Positions 24,281 through 33,752 of a DNA stretch of 64,000 nt are shown piece by piece (position 1 is the stretch's first letter; the number at the start of each line of letters is the position of its first letter). The stretch lies in assembly GCA_903891095.1 (NCBI GenBank), contig CAITDI010000051.1, positions 45,364 through 109,363 on the forward strand, written 5' to 3'. The notes beneath the pieces were generated by a model. The model worked only from the letters and a program-made list of their open reading frames with translations, ran no database searches and was not told the DNA's origin. Made by a program: the position numbers and the translations under genes. Source of the stretch: an uncultured bacterium (lineage in GTDB: Bacteria > Planctomycetota > Phycisphaerae > Phycisphaerales > SM1A02).

Positions 24281-27200
24281 TCACTCGACGCGCAGCGTGA
24301 CGATCTCGAACGGCTTCATGCGCAGCAGCGTGGCCGCGCCCTTCGAATGCGCGAGTTCCTCGCGGGAGAGCGGCCTTTCCAGCGCGTCGACCGACGCGAC
24401 CTTGCTCGCATCGACGTTCCAGAAGACCTGCACGTCGCCGCGCGCGCCGCGCGTCTCGACGAGGCGGAGGATGCGGCCCTTGCCGTCCTCCGCGGGCTTC
24501 CATGCGGCGATCTCGACGCGCATCGGCGATGCGGCGAGGACGTCGAACGGCGCCCAGCTTCCGTGCATCGCGCCCTTGCGGCCCTTGGCCAGCGCGATCG
24601 CGCGCATCGGCTCGCGGAAGCACTCGGCCGCCGCGTCGACGCCTGCCTCGCGCCAATCGCCCGCGTGCGGCATGAGGGCGTAGTTGAACGCGTGCTCGCC
24701 GCGGTCGCACGTCGGATCGGGAAAGAGCGGGCTCTTGAGCAGCGAAAGGCCGAGCGTGCAGCCGTTGGACGACGCGATCGCGCTGCGTCCGTAGCGGCCG
24801 TCATCGAGAACCGCGACGCCGAAGCCTGGCTCGGCGACGTCCATCCACGCGTGGCCGGGGACTTCGAAGCGCGCTTCCTCCCAGCTGGTGTTGCGGTGGA
24901 TCGGGCGCTCGATCGAGCCGAACTGCGTGCCGAACGACGCATGCCGCGCGCGGATGTCGAACGGGAAGAGCGCGCGCAGCTGCTGCTGCGACTCCTGCCA
25001 GTTGACCTCGGTGCGCACCTCGAGGCGGTCGCTGCCGGCGTCGAGGCGATAGGTCTGCCAGATGGTGCTCGCGGCGCCGATGGTGCGCTCGATGCGCACT
25101 TCGCCGCGCAGCGGGTGCGCCTCGGAGACGGCGATCTCGCAGTCGCCGTCGATGATCTCGCACTTGTCGAAGTAGTCGCGGTCGGTGTCCCACGCTTCCC
25201 AGCGGCGCGGGCGGTCCTCGTAGAGCGCGAGCTGGTTGAGCGGCATCGCGCGGCCGCGCGCGTCGCGCTGGTTGGCGATGCGGCGCGTGGGCATGTGCTC
25301 GAGCTCGGCCACGCGGCCCGCGAGATCGATGAACGCACGCAAGATGCCGTTCGAGATCTCGACGCCGCGCTTGGTCGCGCGCACTTCGACGGGATTCGGC
25401 AGCGCGCCGATGGAGGCGGCGTCGACGATCTTCACGCCGAGCGCGGGGATGTCGCGCACTTCGATCAGGCCGCCGTCGATCTCGACGATGCCGCAGCGCG
25501 TGGTCGACGCGCTGTTGCGGACGAGCACGGGGCGCTTGAGGCCCTGCGTGTCGGCGAGCTTGATGAACGCGGCCTCGAGCGCGTCGCGCTCGGCGAAGAC
25601 GACCTGCGAGATCGCCGCGTGATCCTCGCGCGAATCCTTGTAGACCGCCTCGATCGACGAGCCGGGAAGGATGTCGTGGAACTGATTGAGAAGCAGCGTC
25701 TTCCACGCGCGATCGAGCCGCGCGCGCACGGCGTCGAGCGCCTTGGCCTTCATGTCGGGCAGCGAGCAGGCGAGCGACTCGACGTCGCGCAGCGCGCTTT
25801 CGGCGAGGCGGTTCTGCCGCTTGAGCCACGCCTGGCTCGTGTAGGTGCCGCGATGCAGCTCGAGGTAGAGCTCGCCGTCCCACGCAGCAAGCGGACGGCC
25901 CGCGCTCTCAAGCGCCTCGCGCCCCGCGTGCAGCCGGCCGCAGAACACATCGACGCGATGCTGCTCGAAGCGCGGGACTCCCGCGCAATCCGATGCGAGC
26001 TCCGCGCGCGCGATCTGCCAGTCGGTCGGTCCGCCGCCGCCGTCGCCGTATCCGAACGGCTGCAGCCACATCGGGATCGCGCTCGAGAAGAAGCTCTGCC
26101 CGTCCTGCACGACGAGGTTCTTCTCGCCGTAGAGCATGTCCTTCGGCTCGATCGACGAGTTGTAGTTGTGGCCCGGCGTGAGGTGCGTGAGGATCTCGGT
26201 GCCGTCGAGGCCGCGCCACATGAAGGTCACATGCGGGAACTTGTTGGTCTCGCACCAGCTCATCTTGTTGGTGATGAAGGTGTCGAGTCCGCCGAGCCTG
26301 GCGATCTGCGGCAGGCACGGCGGGAAGCCGAACGTGTCGGGGAGATAGAGGAAGCGCTGCTTGGCGGCCGCGCCGAATTCCGCGGTCCAGAAGCCGGTTC
26401 CGTGCACGATCTGGCGGATGAAGCTCTCGCCCGACGGGCAGGTGCAGTCGGGCTCGATCCACATCGCGCCGCCTGCTTCCCAGCGGCCTTCCTGCACGCG
26501 CTTCTTGATCTGCGCGTAGACCTCGGGCGCGTCTTCCTTCACATACTCGTACTGCTGCGCCTGCGAGCAGAGGAAGTGGAAGTTGGAGAAGCGCTCCTGG
26601 AGCCGCAGCACATTGGAGAAGCTGCGCACGCACTTGCGGCGCGTCTCGCGCAGCGGCCAGAGCCATGCGGTGTCGATGTGCGCGTGGCCGACGGCGATGC
26701 ACGCGGTGGCGGGCTCGTGCGCGCCGCCCTGCACGAGTTCATCGAGCGCGGAAGCGGTTTCCTCCATGCCGGGCACGGGGTCGCTCGCGTCGATACTCGC
26801 ATGGATATCACGAAGGCCGTTGGCGATTTCGGTCGCGCGCGCCGAGTCCTCGGGCAGCGCGAGCATCAGCCGGCGCAGGAAATCCCACGCCTGCGCGTAG
26901 CGCCACGCGGCTTCGTCGACGACGACGAGCTCGGCGCTCTCGAGCCGGCCTGGCTGCGGCTCGCGCCAGCGCGTCTGCAGCTCGGGGTGATCCCACCAGA
27001 AGGTCGAGATGCCGAGCGGAAGATTGCACGCGCCCTCGACGAGCAGTTCGATCTTCTCGCCGCCCTTGGCGTTCTGCGTGAGGAACGCGAGGTCGCGGTA
27101 CGGATCGAAGCCCTGGAACGGGACGCCGTCTTTCCACAGTGTGCCTTCGGTTCCGCACGAGAATCGAAGCGCGACGGTGTGCCCGCGCATCTCGGCGGGC

Positions 27201-27445
27201 ACGCGGCCAAGCAGCTTGAACCACGCGGTCGACCACACGGGGCCCCAGCGCAGGCCGAGCTTGACGGGCTTGTACTTCGCGCGCTTTGCCTCGGCGAGCG
27301 AGGGATGCTCGGTCTCGAGACCGGATCCCGGCGCCTGCCACATCGCCACGCTCAGCGGCGCGCGCAGGGGAAAGACCCGCGGAAGCAGGACTTCAGAGTG
27401 AAAGTTCTCGTAACGGATGGCCGCGTATTGGAGGTTGGGAAGCAC
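24281..27445 (-). CDS. GH38 alpha-mannosidase
   Basis: 1054-aa family 38 glycosidase. The zinc/active-site motif VGHAHIDTAWLWPLRETRRK has H254, H256 and D258; the catalytic nucleophile lies in YLPDTFGFP (D370). NKMSWCETNKFPH and the C-terminal beta-sandwich regions are typical of the ManB/MngB-type class, and the length fits. No signal peptide is apparent. It is the first gene of the minus-strand cluster, so the order is alpha-mannosidase, transporter, beta-mannosidase. Alpha- and beta-mannosidases together suggest use of N-glycan-like cores or mixed mannans. The gene is divergent from the next one with only ~55 bp between. Confidence 0.93.
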   Translation of the reverse strand: MLPNLQYAAIRYENFHSEVLLPRVFPLRAPLSVAMWQAPGSGLETEHPSLAEAKRAKYKPVKLGLRWGPVWSTAWFKLLGRVPAEMRGHTVALRFSCGTEGTLWKDGVPFQGFDPYRDLAFLTQNAKGGEKIELLVEGACNLPLGISTFWWDHPELQTRWREPQPGRLESAELVVVDEAAWRYAQAWDFLRRLMLALPEDSARATEIANGLRDIHASIDASDPVPGMEETASALDELVQGGAHEPATACIAVGHAHIDTAWLWPLRETRRKCVRSFSNVLRLQERFSNFHFLCSQAQQYEYVKEDAPEVYAQIKKRVQEGRWEAGGAMWIEPDCTCPSGESFIRQIVHGTGFWTAEFGAAAKQRFLYLPDTFGFPPCLPQIARLGGLDTFITNKMSWCETNKFPHVTFMWRGLDGTEILTHLTPGHNYNSSIEPKDMLYGEKNLVVQDGQSFFSSAIPMWLQPFGYGDGGGGPTDWQIARAELASDCAGVPRFEQHRVDVFCGRLHAGREALESAGRPLAAWDGELYLELHRGTYTSQAWLKRQNRLAESALRDVESLACSLPDMKAKALDAVRARLDRAWKTLLLNQFHDILPGSSIEAVYKDSREDHAAISQVVFAERDALEAAFIKLADTQGLKRPVLVRNSASTTRCGIVEIDGGLIEVRDIPALGVKIVDAASIGALPNPVEVRATKRGVEISNGILRAFIDLAGRVAELEHMPTRRIANQRDARGRAMPLNQLALYEDRPRRWEAWDTDRDYFDKCEIIDGDCEIAVSEAHPLRGEVRIERTIGAASTIWQTYRLDAGSDRLEVRTEVNWQESQQQLRALFPFDIRARHASFGTQFGSIERPIHRNTSWEEARFEVPGHAWMDVAEPGFGVAVLDDGRYGRSAIASSNGCTLGLSLLKSPLFPDPTCDRGEHAFNYALMPHAGDWREAGVDAAAECFREPMRAIALAKGRKGAMHGSWAPFDVLAASPMRVEIAAWKPAEDGKGRILRLVETRGARGDVQVFWNVDASKVASVDALERPLSREELAHSKGAATLLRMKPFEIVTLRVE

Positions 27446-27500
27446 CGCCGCATCCTAACGGGACGCGCGGGGTGCAACGACCCGCTCGACTTTCGCAAGA

Positions 27501-28712
27501 ATGCCGACCATGCGCGTCTCCCGATCGGCCGTCCTTCTCGTCACCCCGCTCGTCACCCTTCTCGTCACCCTACTTGTTGCGTCGACCGCATTCGCGGCCG
27601 ATGCCGCCGCGTCGGCGGCCGCCGGCACCACGACGATCGAACCGCGCGCGACCGCGATCGCCGCGGGCATCGCGCACGTCACGGGGCTCGCGATCTCGCC
27701 GCTGCTCGTGCTGGTTGCGGTCGGCTGGGGCGAATTCGCGCGGCTCGGCGGGTTCGACGCGGCGCAGCTCCCGCTGCATGCGAATCCGTGGGTGCTGATC
27801 CCCTGCTCGGTCGTCCTCGCGCTGGCGCTCCTGAAGAAGGTCGCGTCGCCGGCGATTCCGCTGCCGATCCGCAAATTGCTCGATGCTGCGGAGTATCTGC
27901 AGGCCAAGCTGTCGGCGCTGGTCGCGGCGGGACTGCTGCTGCCGACGATCGTCGCGTCGATGGCGGCGGCGGCGGGCAGTGGCGACGACGCCGCGGTGCA
28001 GGCGGCGGGATTCACCAGCGGATGGCTGCTGTACGCGTGGCTCGTTCCTGCGGTGATCGCGGTGTTCTTCGCGGTTTGGGTGACGTTTCATGTGATCGAC
28101 GCGCTGGTCGTGCTGAGTCCGTTCGCGCTCGTGGATGCGTTGCTCGTGTCGCTGCGCGCGTCGGTGCTGATCGTGCTGGCGCTCGCGCTGGCGATCAGCC
28201 CGATGCTTGCGCTCGTCCTGTGCGTGCCGATCGTGCTGCTGTCGTTCGTGATCTCGGGATGGTGCGTGCGGCTCGATCTGTTTGCGCTGTGCGTGGCGGG
28301 CGACGTGCTGTTTGCGCGGCAGCGCAAGGTGCGGCCGGGCGTCGGCGCGTTCCGCGGATTCCTCGCCGCGCGCGGGCTGGGCGCACCGATCCGCACGATG
28401 GGCCACGCGGAACCTTGCGAAGGCGGCGTGCGATTTGCGTATCACCCGCTGTTCGTGCTGCCGAAGCGCACGCTGGTGATCGCGGCCGAAAGCCCGGCCG
28501 TCGTGCGCGGAGTCGTGTGGCCGACGATCGTCGACGACGGCGCGCGCCGCGCACTGGTGTCGCTCGCGCCGCGCTATCGCGGGCATGAGGCGGTCGTCGC
28601 CGCGCGTTTCTCCGCGCAGTTGCGCGACGGCCTGCTGCGGCGGTCGTGGAAGACGCTGCGCGACGCGTTCGAATCGCTGCTGGCGGGCGGAGAAGCCACG
28701 ACGGTCGAGTAG
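27501..28712 (+). CDS. Multi-pass membrane protein, unknown function
   Basis: About 400 aa with an N-terminal signal-like helix and six or more hydrophobic segments up to about residue 260, followed by a soluble basic C-terminal domain (RQRKVRPGVGAFRGFLAARGLG...). No known motif recognised. The first hydrophobic stretch contains the in-frame peptide repeat LVTP-LVTL-LVTL encoded by 12-bp tandem repeats. ATG 27501 and ATG 27510 are both possible; 27510 (MRVSRSAVLL) makes the better signal peptide. It is followed after 13 bp by a second membrane protein gene. Confidence 0.65.
   Translation: MPTMRVSRSAVLLVTPLVTLLVTLLVASTAFAADAAASAAAGTTTIEPRATAIAAGIAHVTGLAISPLLVLVAVGWGEFARLGGFDAAQLPLHANPWVLIPCSVVLALALLKKVASPAIPLPIRKLLDAAEYLQAKLSALVAAGLLLPTIVASMAAAAGSGDDAAVQAAGFTSGWLLYAWLVPAVIAVFFAVWVTFHVIDALVVLSPFALVDALLVSLRASVLIVLALALAISPMLALVLCVPIVLLSFVISGWCVRLDLFALCVAGDVLFARQRKVRPGVGAFRGFLAARGLGAPIRTMGHAEPCEGGVRFAYHPLFVLPKRTLVIAAESPAVVRGVVWPTIVDDGARRALVSLAPRYRGHEAVVAARFSAQLRDGLLRRSWKTLRDAFESLLAGGEATTVE
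27537..27572 (+). repeat. 12-bp in-frame tandem repeat in a signal-peptide region
   Basis: CTCGTCACCCCG, CTCGTCACCCTT, CTCGTCACCCTA (27537-27572), encoding three LVT(P/L) units; a partial fourth follows. Confidence 0.8.
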
Positions 28713-28725
28713 ACTGCTTGGCTTG

Positions 28726-29604
28726 ATGATTCCCGACCAGCTTGCACCGATCGTTGATGTTGCGATTCCCGCGCTGTTCGCAGGCATCGTCGCGGTCCTT
28801 GCCACGATGGTGGTCGAGCGCTTCGGCGGGTCGGTCGGCGGGATTCTCTCGAGCATTCCCACGACGATCGTGCCAGCGGCGATCGGCATCTACGGACGCA
28901 ACGCGAATGTCGACGAGTTCCGCCGCGCGATGGCGTTCGTGCCCGTCGGCATCCTGCTCAACGCCGGCTATCTCGTGATGTGGCGCGTGATCCCCGCGTA
29001 CGTCGGACGGCGCACGCGATCGCATCTGCTCGCGTGGACCGTGTCGCTCGCGCTCGGCGGCTGGCTCGTGGTCGCGGGCGCGATCATGCTCGTCAACCGC
29101 GCATTCGAGCCGACGGTCGAGCATCAGCTCGTGATCGGATGCATGGCGTTTGCCTCGGGAATCGCCCTGGGAATCGCTGCGAATCGCACGCCGCACCCCG
29201 CGCCGCGCGGGCACAACCGCGTGCCGCACATCGTGCTCGGCGCGCGCGGAATCGCCGCCTCGATCGCCATCGGCTGCGCGCTCGTGCTCGCCAAGATGGG
29301 CCTGCCCGTCGCGAGCGGTCTGGCCAGCGTGTTTCCCGTGATCTTCACCACGATCATGGTCGCGACCTGGCTCTCGCAGGGCGCGCATGTGCCCACGGGC
29401 GCGGTCGGTCCGATGGCGATCGGAACGCTCAGCGTGAGCGCGTACGCGCTGCTCGCGACGGTGCTGTTTCCGATCATGAACCTCGCGGTCGCAGCGGTCC
29501 TTTGCTGGGTTCTTGCGGTCGGGCTGGTGAGCGTGCCGGCGTACTTCTTCCTCGCACACCGTCGGAAGCGGCACGCGCAGGCTCCGATATCGGCGCCGCG
29601 GTGA
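28726..29604 (+). CDS. Multi-pass membrane protein, unknown function
   Basis: 292-aa integral membrane protein with about eight hydrophobic segments and short loops; no signal peptide needed. Recognisable local features are VERFGGSVGGILSSIPTTIVPAAIGIYG near the N-terminus and the repeated-looking block SGLASVFPVIFTTIMVATWLSQG, a pseudo-twofold similarity that suggests an internal duplication as in small transporters (inference). ATG 28726 follows the upstream stop by 13 bp, so it is probably in the same operon. Family not recognised. Confidence 0.68.
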   Translation: MIPDQLAPIVDVAIPALFAGIVAVLATMVVERFGGSVGGILSSIPTTIVPAAIGIYGRNANVDEFRRAMAFVPVGILLNAGYLVMWRVIPAYVGRRTRSHLLAWTVSLALGGWLVVAGAIMLVNRAFEPTVEHQLVIGCMAFASGIALGIAANRTPHPAPRGHNRVPHIVLGARGIAASIAIGCALVLAKMGLPVASGLASVFPVIFTTIMVATWLSQGAHVPTGAVGPMAIGTLSVSAYALLATVLFPIMNLAVAAVLCWVLAVGLVSVPAYFFLAHRRKRHAQAPISAPR

Positions 29605-29743
29605 GGTCGTTGCCTGAGTCGGCTGCTTCCGCTTGACCCCGCCAAGCCCGATGGCAGGATCAAATGCGCCCGATTGAAATGCGGACGCTCAATCCCGCGC
29701 GGCTCGATGGAGTCGCGTACTGTGCCGAACCGAAACTTTCTCC

Positions 29744-30181
29744 ATGCGTCTTCCCCCGCTCATCCACAGCCTCTTCGTCTGCGCCCTCGCGGCGTGGATG
29801 ACGCTGTGCTGCTGCGAGAAGCGCATGCTGGCGGCAGAGATTCTCGGCGAATCCGTCACTGCCTCGAGCAGCTCGTGCTGCGACGACGACTCGGACAAGC
29901 CCGCGTGCTGCCGCAGCGCGCGGTCCCACGAGCGTTCGCGAGAGCACGACCGCAGCTGCTGCAAGGACGCGTGCTGCATGAAGGCCGCGTTCGAAGCGCC
30001 GCCGATGCACATCGGCGTCGACGCGATCGGCGTCGCGTTGCCGTTGACGATGACGATGACGATGGATGCCGATGCGCTCGTCGCGACTGCGTTCATTGCC
30101 ACGCTGCCGGCCTTCGACCGCTCTGACGGCGAGCCGCCTCCCAGGCTTGGCCTGCTGACCACCGCACGGCTTCGGGTCTAA
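29744..30181 (+). CDS. Cys/His-rich small exported protein
   Basis: 145 aa, no known family recognised. The N-terminus (LPPLIHSLFVCALAAWMTLCCCEKR) is signal-like. The next ~45 residues hold CCC, then four CC pairs (SSCCDDD, PACCRS, RSCCKD, DACCMK) plus several Asp and His residues, a plausible soft-metal-binding region. The remainder is hydrophobic (GVALPLTMTMTM). It immediately precedes a TolC/HlyD/ABC export operon and reads in the same direction with a 60-bp gap, so a role in metal or thiol sensing or export is a reasonable guess only. A small hairpin with a distant T-run lies in the gap. Confidence 0.6.
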   Translation: MRLPPLIHSLFVCALAAWMTLCCCEKRMLAAEILGESVTASSSSCCDDDSDKPACCRSARSHERSREHDRSCCKDACCMKAAFEAPPMHIGVDAIGVALPLTMTMTMDADALVATAFIATLPAFDRSDGEPPPRLGLLTTARLRV

Positions 30182-30241
30182 GCACACGCGCGTTTCGCAA
30201 CGCGTCGTTGTCTGCTTTTTGACCTGTCCGCGGTGATCCAC

Positions 30242-31513
30242 ATGAACATCCGAATGACACTCCGTCCCCTTCTGTGCTGCGCGCTGCTCGCCGCGACTGT
30301 GACCGCGGCCGTTGGCGGCTGCGCGACTGGCGCGCGCGCGCCATCGGCCGTTTCGCAGGAGAGGCCCGCGGCGCTCGGCGCATCGATGACGCCCGACCAA
30401 GCGGCCGCGCGCGCGCTGCTCGTGTCGCCGCGTGTGCTTGCCGCCGCGCATCGCGTCGACGCAGCCACCGCGCGCGCCGAAGCCGCGGCGATGCCGCCGG
30501 ATCCCACCATCGCGATCAGCCTCGGCGTGCCGATCGATGGCATGGGCGGGACGCCCGTGTCGCTCTCGATCATGCAGGGCATCGCGTGGCTGCTCGCGCA
30601 TGACGCGATCCGAGATGCCGCGACGCGCGAGCGCGACGTCGCGGCGCGCGAGCTGGTCGCCGCAAGCGTTGAAACCGCTGCGGAAGCGCGGCGCCTCGCC
30701 CGTGCGCTCGTCGCCGCGAGGGACATGAGCGCCGCGACACGCACCGCCGCCGAATCGCGCCACGCGCGCATCGCCATCGAGCGCGATCGGTTCGACACGG
30801 GCGAGTCTTCGTCTGCGAGTGTGTTCGCGATGGAACGCGAGGCGCTTGCCGCCGACGCGATGCTCGCGGACGCGCTGCTCGAGGAGCATGAGCTCGCGGT
30901 GTCGCTCGAATCGCTGCTCGCGGTGACGGAGTTGCCCACGATCGACGCCGTCGCAACCTCGGTCGACACCGTGCCGTCCGCCGATTCGCTCGAGGTCATC
31001 CGCGCGCGCGCGGCGGTCGCGCGCGCCGAGGCGATGCTCGCCGGCGCGAGCTCGCCGCTCGGAACCGACGCGCGCGCAGGCGCTGGGTTCTCGCGCGATC
31101 TCGAGGACCGCGAGTCGATCACGGGAACGATCGAGCTCGGGCTCCCGATCTTTCGTCGCGCACATGAACTCGACGCGTTGCGCGCGGATGTCGCCGCCGC
31201 GCGCGCCGATCTTGCCGAGGCCGAGCGCGTCGCGGCAATCGAGAACGACCACGCCATCGCCCGCGTGAAGGGCGCAAGGGAAAGCGCGGAGTTCGCGCGG
31301 CAAGCTGCCGTCGCGGCACGCAACGCACGCAGCACCGTCGAGAACGCGCTCGCCACAGGCGAGTCGTCGCGCGCGGCGGTGACCGAGGCACGCGTGATGG
31401 AAGCCGAGACACAGGCGCTCGCCGCCAAGCGACGCATCGAGCTCGCCGCCGCCATCGCGCGGCTCGAGGCGCGCGCAGCACAGAACACCGAATCCGCTGG
31501 AGGCACGCGATGA
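30242..31513 (+). CDS. TolC-family outer-membrane lipoprotein
   Basis: 423-aa outer-membrane efflux protein. A lipoprotein signal (LLCCALLAATVTAAVGGC) with lipobox GGC is followed by alternating long Ala/Glu/Arg-rich helices typical of the TolC fold, including PDPTIAISLGVPIDG and ENALATGESSRAAVTEAR. It would form the outer-membrane channel of a tripartite pump. ATG 30242 is preferred over GTG 30233. The stop overlaps the start of the adaptor gene as ATGA. Confidence 0.85.
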   Translation: MNIRMTLRPLLCCALLAATVTAAVGGCATGARAPSAVSQERPAALGASMTPDQAAARALLVSPRVLAAAHRVDAATARAEAAAMPPDPTIAISLGVPIDGMGGTPVSLSIMQGIAWLLAHDAIRDAATRERDVAARELVAASVETAAEARRLARALVAARDMSAATRTAAESRHARIAIERDRFDTGESSSASVFAMEREALAADAMLADALLEEHELAVSLESLLAVTELPTIDAVATSVDTVPSADSLEVIRARAAVARAEAMLAGASSPLGTDARAGAGFSRDLEDRESITGTIELGLPIFRRAHELDALRADVAAARADLAEAERVAAIENDHAIARVKGARESAEFARQAAVAARNARSTVENALATGESSRAAVTEARVMEAETQALAAKRRIELAAAIARLEARAAQNTESAGGTR

Positions 31514-33021
31514 AGCACCAAGCAACCAACCGTTACCCCGCGTCGCGCTTTGTCGCGCGATACGTCGTCCCGATCGCGATCCTCGGCGGCGCAGCCGCGC
31601 TGCTCGCCGTCACCGGATGGCGCGCGCTCGAACGCCTGCCTGAGGCGCATGTCACGCCGGTCGCGATCATCGCGTCGAACCGCCCCGCTTCGTCGCGCGC
31701 CGATGGCGGACTGCAGGCACCCGGTTGGATCGAGCCCGCGCCGTACGCGGTCGAAGTCCGCGCGCTGCGCGAGGGCGTGGTCGATGACTTCCATGTTCTC
31801 GAAGGCACGCGCGTGGCGAAGGGCGATCTGCTCGTGACGCTCGAGCGCCGCGCGCAGGAAGTCGCGGTCGCGAAGGCCGACGCCGAACTTCGCCTCGCCG
31901 ACGCCGACATCGAGTCGAAGACCGCGGCGGTGCACGCGGCCGAACGCACGCTCGTGCTCACGATCGAGGCCGAACGCGCGGTTCGCAGTGCGGAATCCGC
32001 GCTGCACGAGGCCGAAGCGATGCGCGGCAAGCTTGCGTCGGACATCGCCGAAGCCGAGGCGCTCGAAGCCGAGGCCCGCGATGAGCACGAGCGCAAGCTC
32101 AAGCTCGTCGAGTCGGGCTCGGCCAGCGCAGGCGAGGCGCGCCGACTCGGCCTGCGCGTCGCGGCGCTTGCGGCGAAGAGCGATTCGCTGCGGCAAGAGC
32201 GCCCCGCACGCGAGGCCAAGGTCGTCGCTGCACGAGGCGATCTCGAGGCCGCGCGCACCAAGCGCGCCGAGTTGATCGACGAAACCCGCGCGCGCGACGA
32301 GGCAAAGGCGGCGCTGGCCGCAGCCGTCGCGATGCGCGACGCGCGCGCGGCGATGCGCGACGACGCCACGCTCGCGCTCGAACGCAGCGACATCCGCGCA
32401 CCGCGCGACGGCGTGGTGCTCACGCGACTCGCGCGGCCGGGCTCGCGCGTCGGCGGCGACGCCGAGGCGCTCGTCACGCTGTTCGACCCGAGCAAACTGC
32501 AGGTGCGCTGCGATGTCCCGCTCAAGGACGCGGGCAAGCTCGCGATCGGACTCGCCGCCGAGATCCGCGTCGACGCGCTGCCCGACCGCGTGTTCCACGG
32601 CAAGGTCGTGCGCATCGTTCCACAGGGCGACATCCAGAAGAACACCGTGCAATGCAAGGTCGAGATCGAAGCGCCCGACGCGGCGCTGCGGCCCGACATG
32701 CTCGCGCGCGTGCGCATCGAGGCGAGCGGCGCGGCCGCGACGGCCGCGAAGGGCGAGGCGCTCGCCGTGCCCGCCGACGCGCTGCGCTCGCGCACCGACG
32801 ACGCAGGCGAACTCATCGTCGCGATGCCCGACGCCGGCGCCGCGCGCACGGAGCTTCGCCGCGTCACGCTCGGTTCCGAACGCGCCAACGGCTGGATCGA
32901 GGTCGTCGACGGACTCAACGCCGGCGACCGCGTCGTGCTCGATGGCCCGGTGGGCGCGGGCTCGCGCATCAGGCCGATCGAATCACCCAAGTCCGAACCA
33001 GCGACGGGAGACGCACCATGA
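31510..33021 (+). CDS. HlyD/MacA-like periplasmic adaptor
   Basis: 503-aa membrane-fusion protein. One N-terminal transmembrane helix (VVPIAILGGAAALLAVTGW) is followed by lipoyl halves: PYAVEVRALREGVVDDFHVLEGTRVAKGDLLVTLE and, after a very long Ala/Glu/Arg-rich helical hairpin (about residues 120-290), IRAPRDGVVLTRLARPGSRV. Beta-barrel and membrane-proximal domains follow. It links the inner-membrane ABC transporter to the TolC protein. It overlaps both neighbours by 4 nt. Confidence 0.88.
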   Translation: MKHQATNRYPASRFVARYVVPIAILGGAAALLAVTGWRALERLPEAHVTPVAIIASNRPASSRADGGLQAPGWIEPAPYAVEVRALREGVVDDFHVLEGTRVAKGDLLVTLERRAQEVAVAKADAELRLADADIESKTAAVHAAERTLVLTIEAERAVRSAESALHEAEAMRGKLASDIAEAEALEAEARDEHERKLKLVESGSASAGEARRLGLRVAALAAKSDSLRQERPAREAKVVAARGDLEAARTKRAELIDETRARDEAKAALAAAVAMRDARAAMRDDATLALERSDIRAPRDGVVLTRLARPGSRVGGDAEALVTLFDPSKLQVRCDVPLKDAGKLAIGLAAEIRVDALPDRVFHGKVVRIVPQGDIQKNTVQCKVEIEAPDAALRPDMLARVRIEASGAAATAAKGEALAVPADALRSRTDDAGELIVAMPDAGAARTELRRVTLGSERANGWIEVVDGLNAGDRVVLDGPVGAGSRIRPIESPKSEPATGDAP

Positions 33022-33752
33022 GCGACTCCACGCCAGGCGCGCGCGAGCCCTTCATCCGCTGCGTCAAGCTCACCAAGGTCTACCGCAAGGGCGACCAGGA
33101 GATCGTGCCGCTGCGCGACCTCGACCTCGAGATCGCGCGCGGCAGCTACATCTCGCTCATGGGTCCGTCGGGCTCGGGCAAGACGACGCTGCTCAACCTG
33201 CTCGCGGGCATCGACTCGGTGTCGCACGGCGAACTGTGGATCGGCGCGGACAACCTGGCGCAGCTCTCGCGCGACAAGCTCGCGGCGTGGCGCGCGCGCG
33301 AGGTCGGCATCATCTTCCAGTCGTACAACCTCGTGCCCGTGCTGACGGCGTTCGAGAATGTCGAGCTACCGCTGCTGCTGCACGGGCTCTCGCGGCGCGA
33401 ATGCGCGCAGCGCGTCGAACAAGCGCTCGAAACCGTCGGCCTCAGCGACCGCGCGGGGCATTTCCCCAAGCAACTCTCGGGCGGGCAAGAGCAGCGCGTC
33501 GCGATCGCCCGCGCGATCGTCGCGAATCCCCCGCTGCTGCTCGCCGACGAGCCGACGGGCGACCTCGACCGAACGAGCGCGGACATGATCCTCGCGCTCC
33601 TCGACACGCTCCACCGCGAGCGCGGCTGCACGATCGTGATGGTCACGCACGATCCCGCCGCGGCGGCGCGCGCGGAGATGCAGCTGCATCTCGACAAGGG
33701 CCTGATCATCGGCGAAACCCCGCATGCCACCGCGCAGAAGGCGCACGCATGA
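33018..33752 (+). CDS. ABC transporter ATP-binding protein (MacB/LolD type)
   Basis: 244-aa nucleotide-binding domain. Walker A GPSGSGKTT, Q-loop FQSYNLVP, signature LSGGQEQRVAIARA, Walker B LLLADEPTGDLD, and the H-loop in VMVTHD. The sequence AFENVELPLLL is typical of the MacB/LolD/FtsE group that works with FtsX-type permeases. It overlaps the adaptor gene and the first permease by 4 nt each (ATGA). Confidence 0.94.
   Translation: MSDSTPGAREPFIRCVKLTKVYRKGDQEIVPLRDLDLEIARGSYISLMGPSGSGKTTLLNLLAGIDSVSHGELWIGADNLAQLSRDKLAAWRAREVGIIFQSYNLVPVLTAFENVELPLLLHGLSRRECAQRVEQALETVGLSDRAGHFPKQLSGGQEQRVAIARAIVANPPLLLADEPTGDLDRTSADMILALLDTLHRERGCTIVMVTHDPAAAARAEMQLHLDKGLIIGETPHATAQKAHA

Noticed and set aside
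23135..28588. A 1,817-codon open frame on the plus strand
   Set aside because: It runs antisense through the transporter and alpha-mannosidase genes, both of which have full family motifs. It is low-complexity (Arg/Ala/Glu/Gly/Val) with no signal or domain, as expected for a shadow frame in high-GC DNA.
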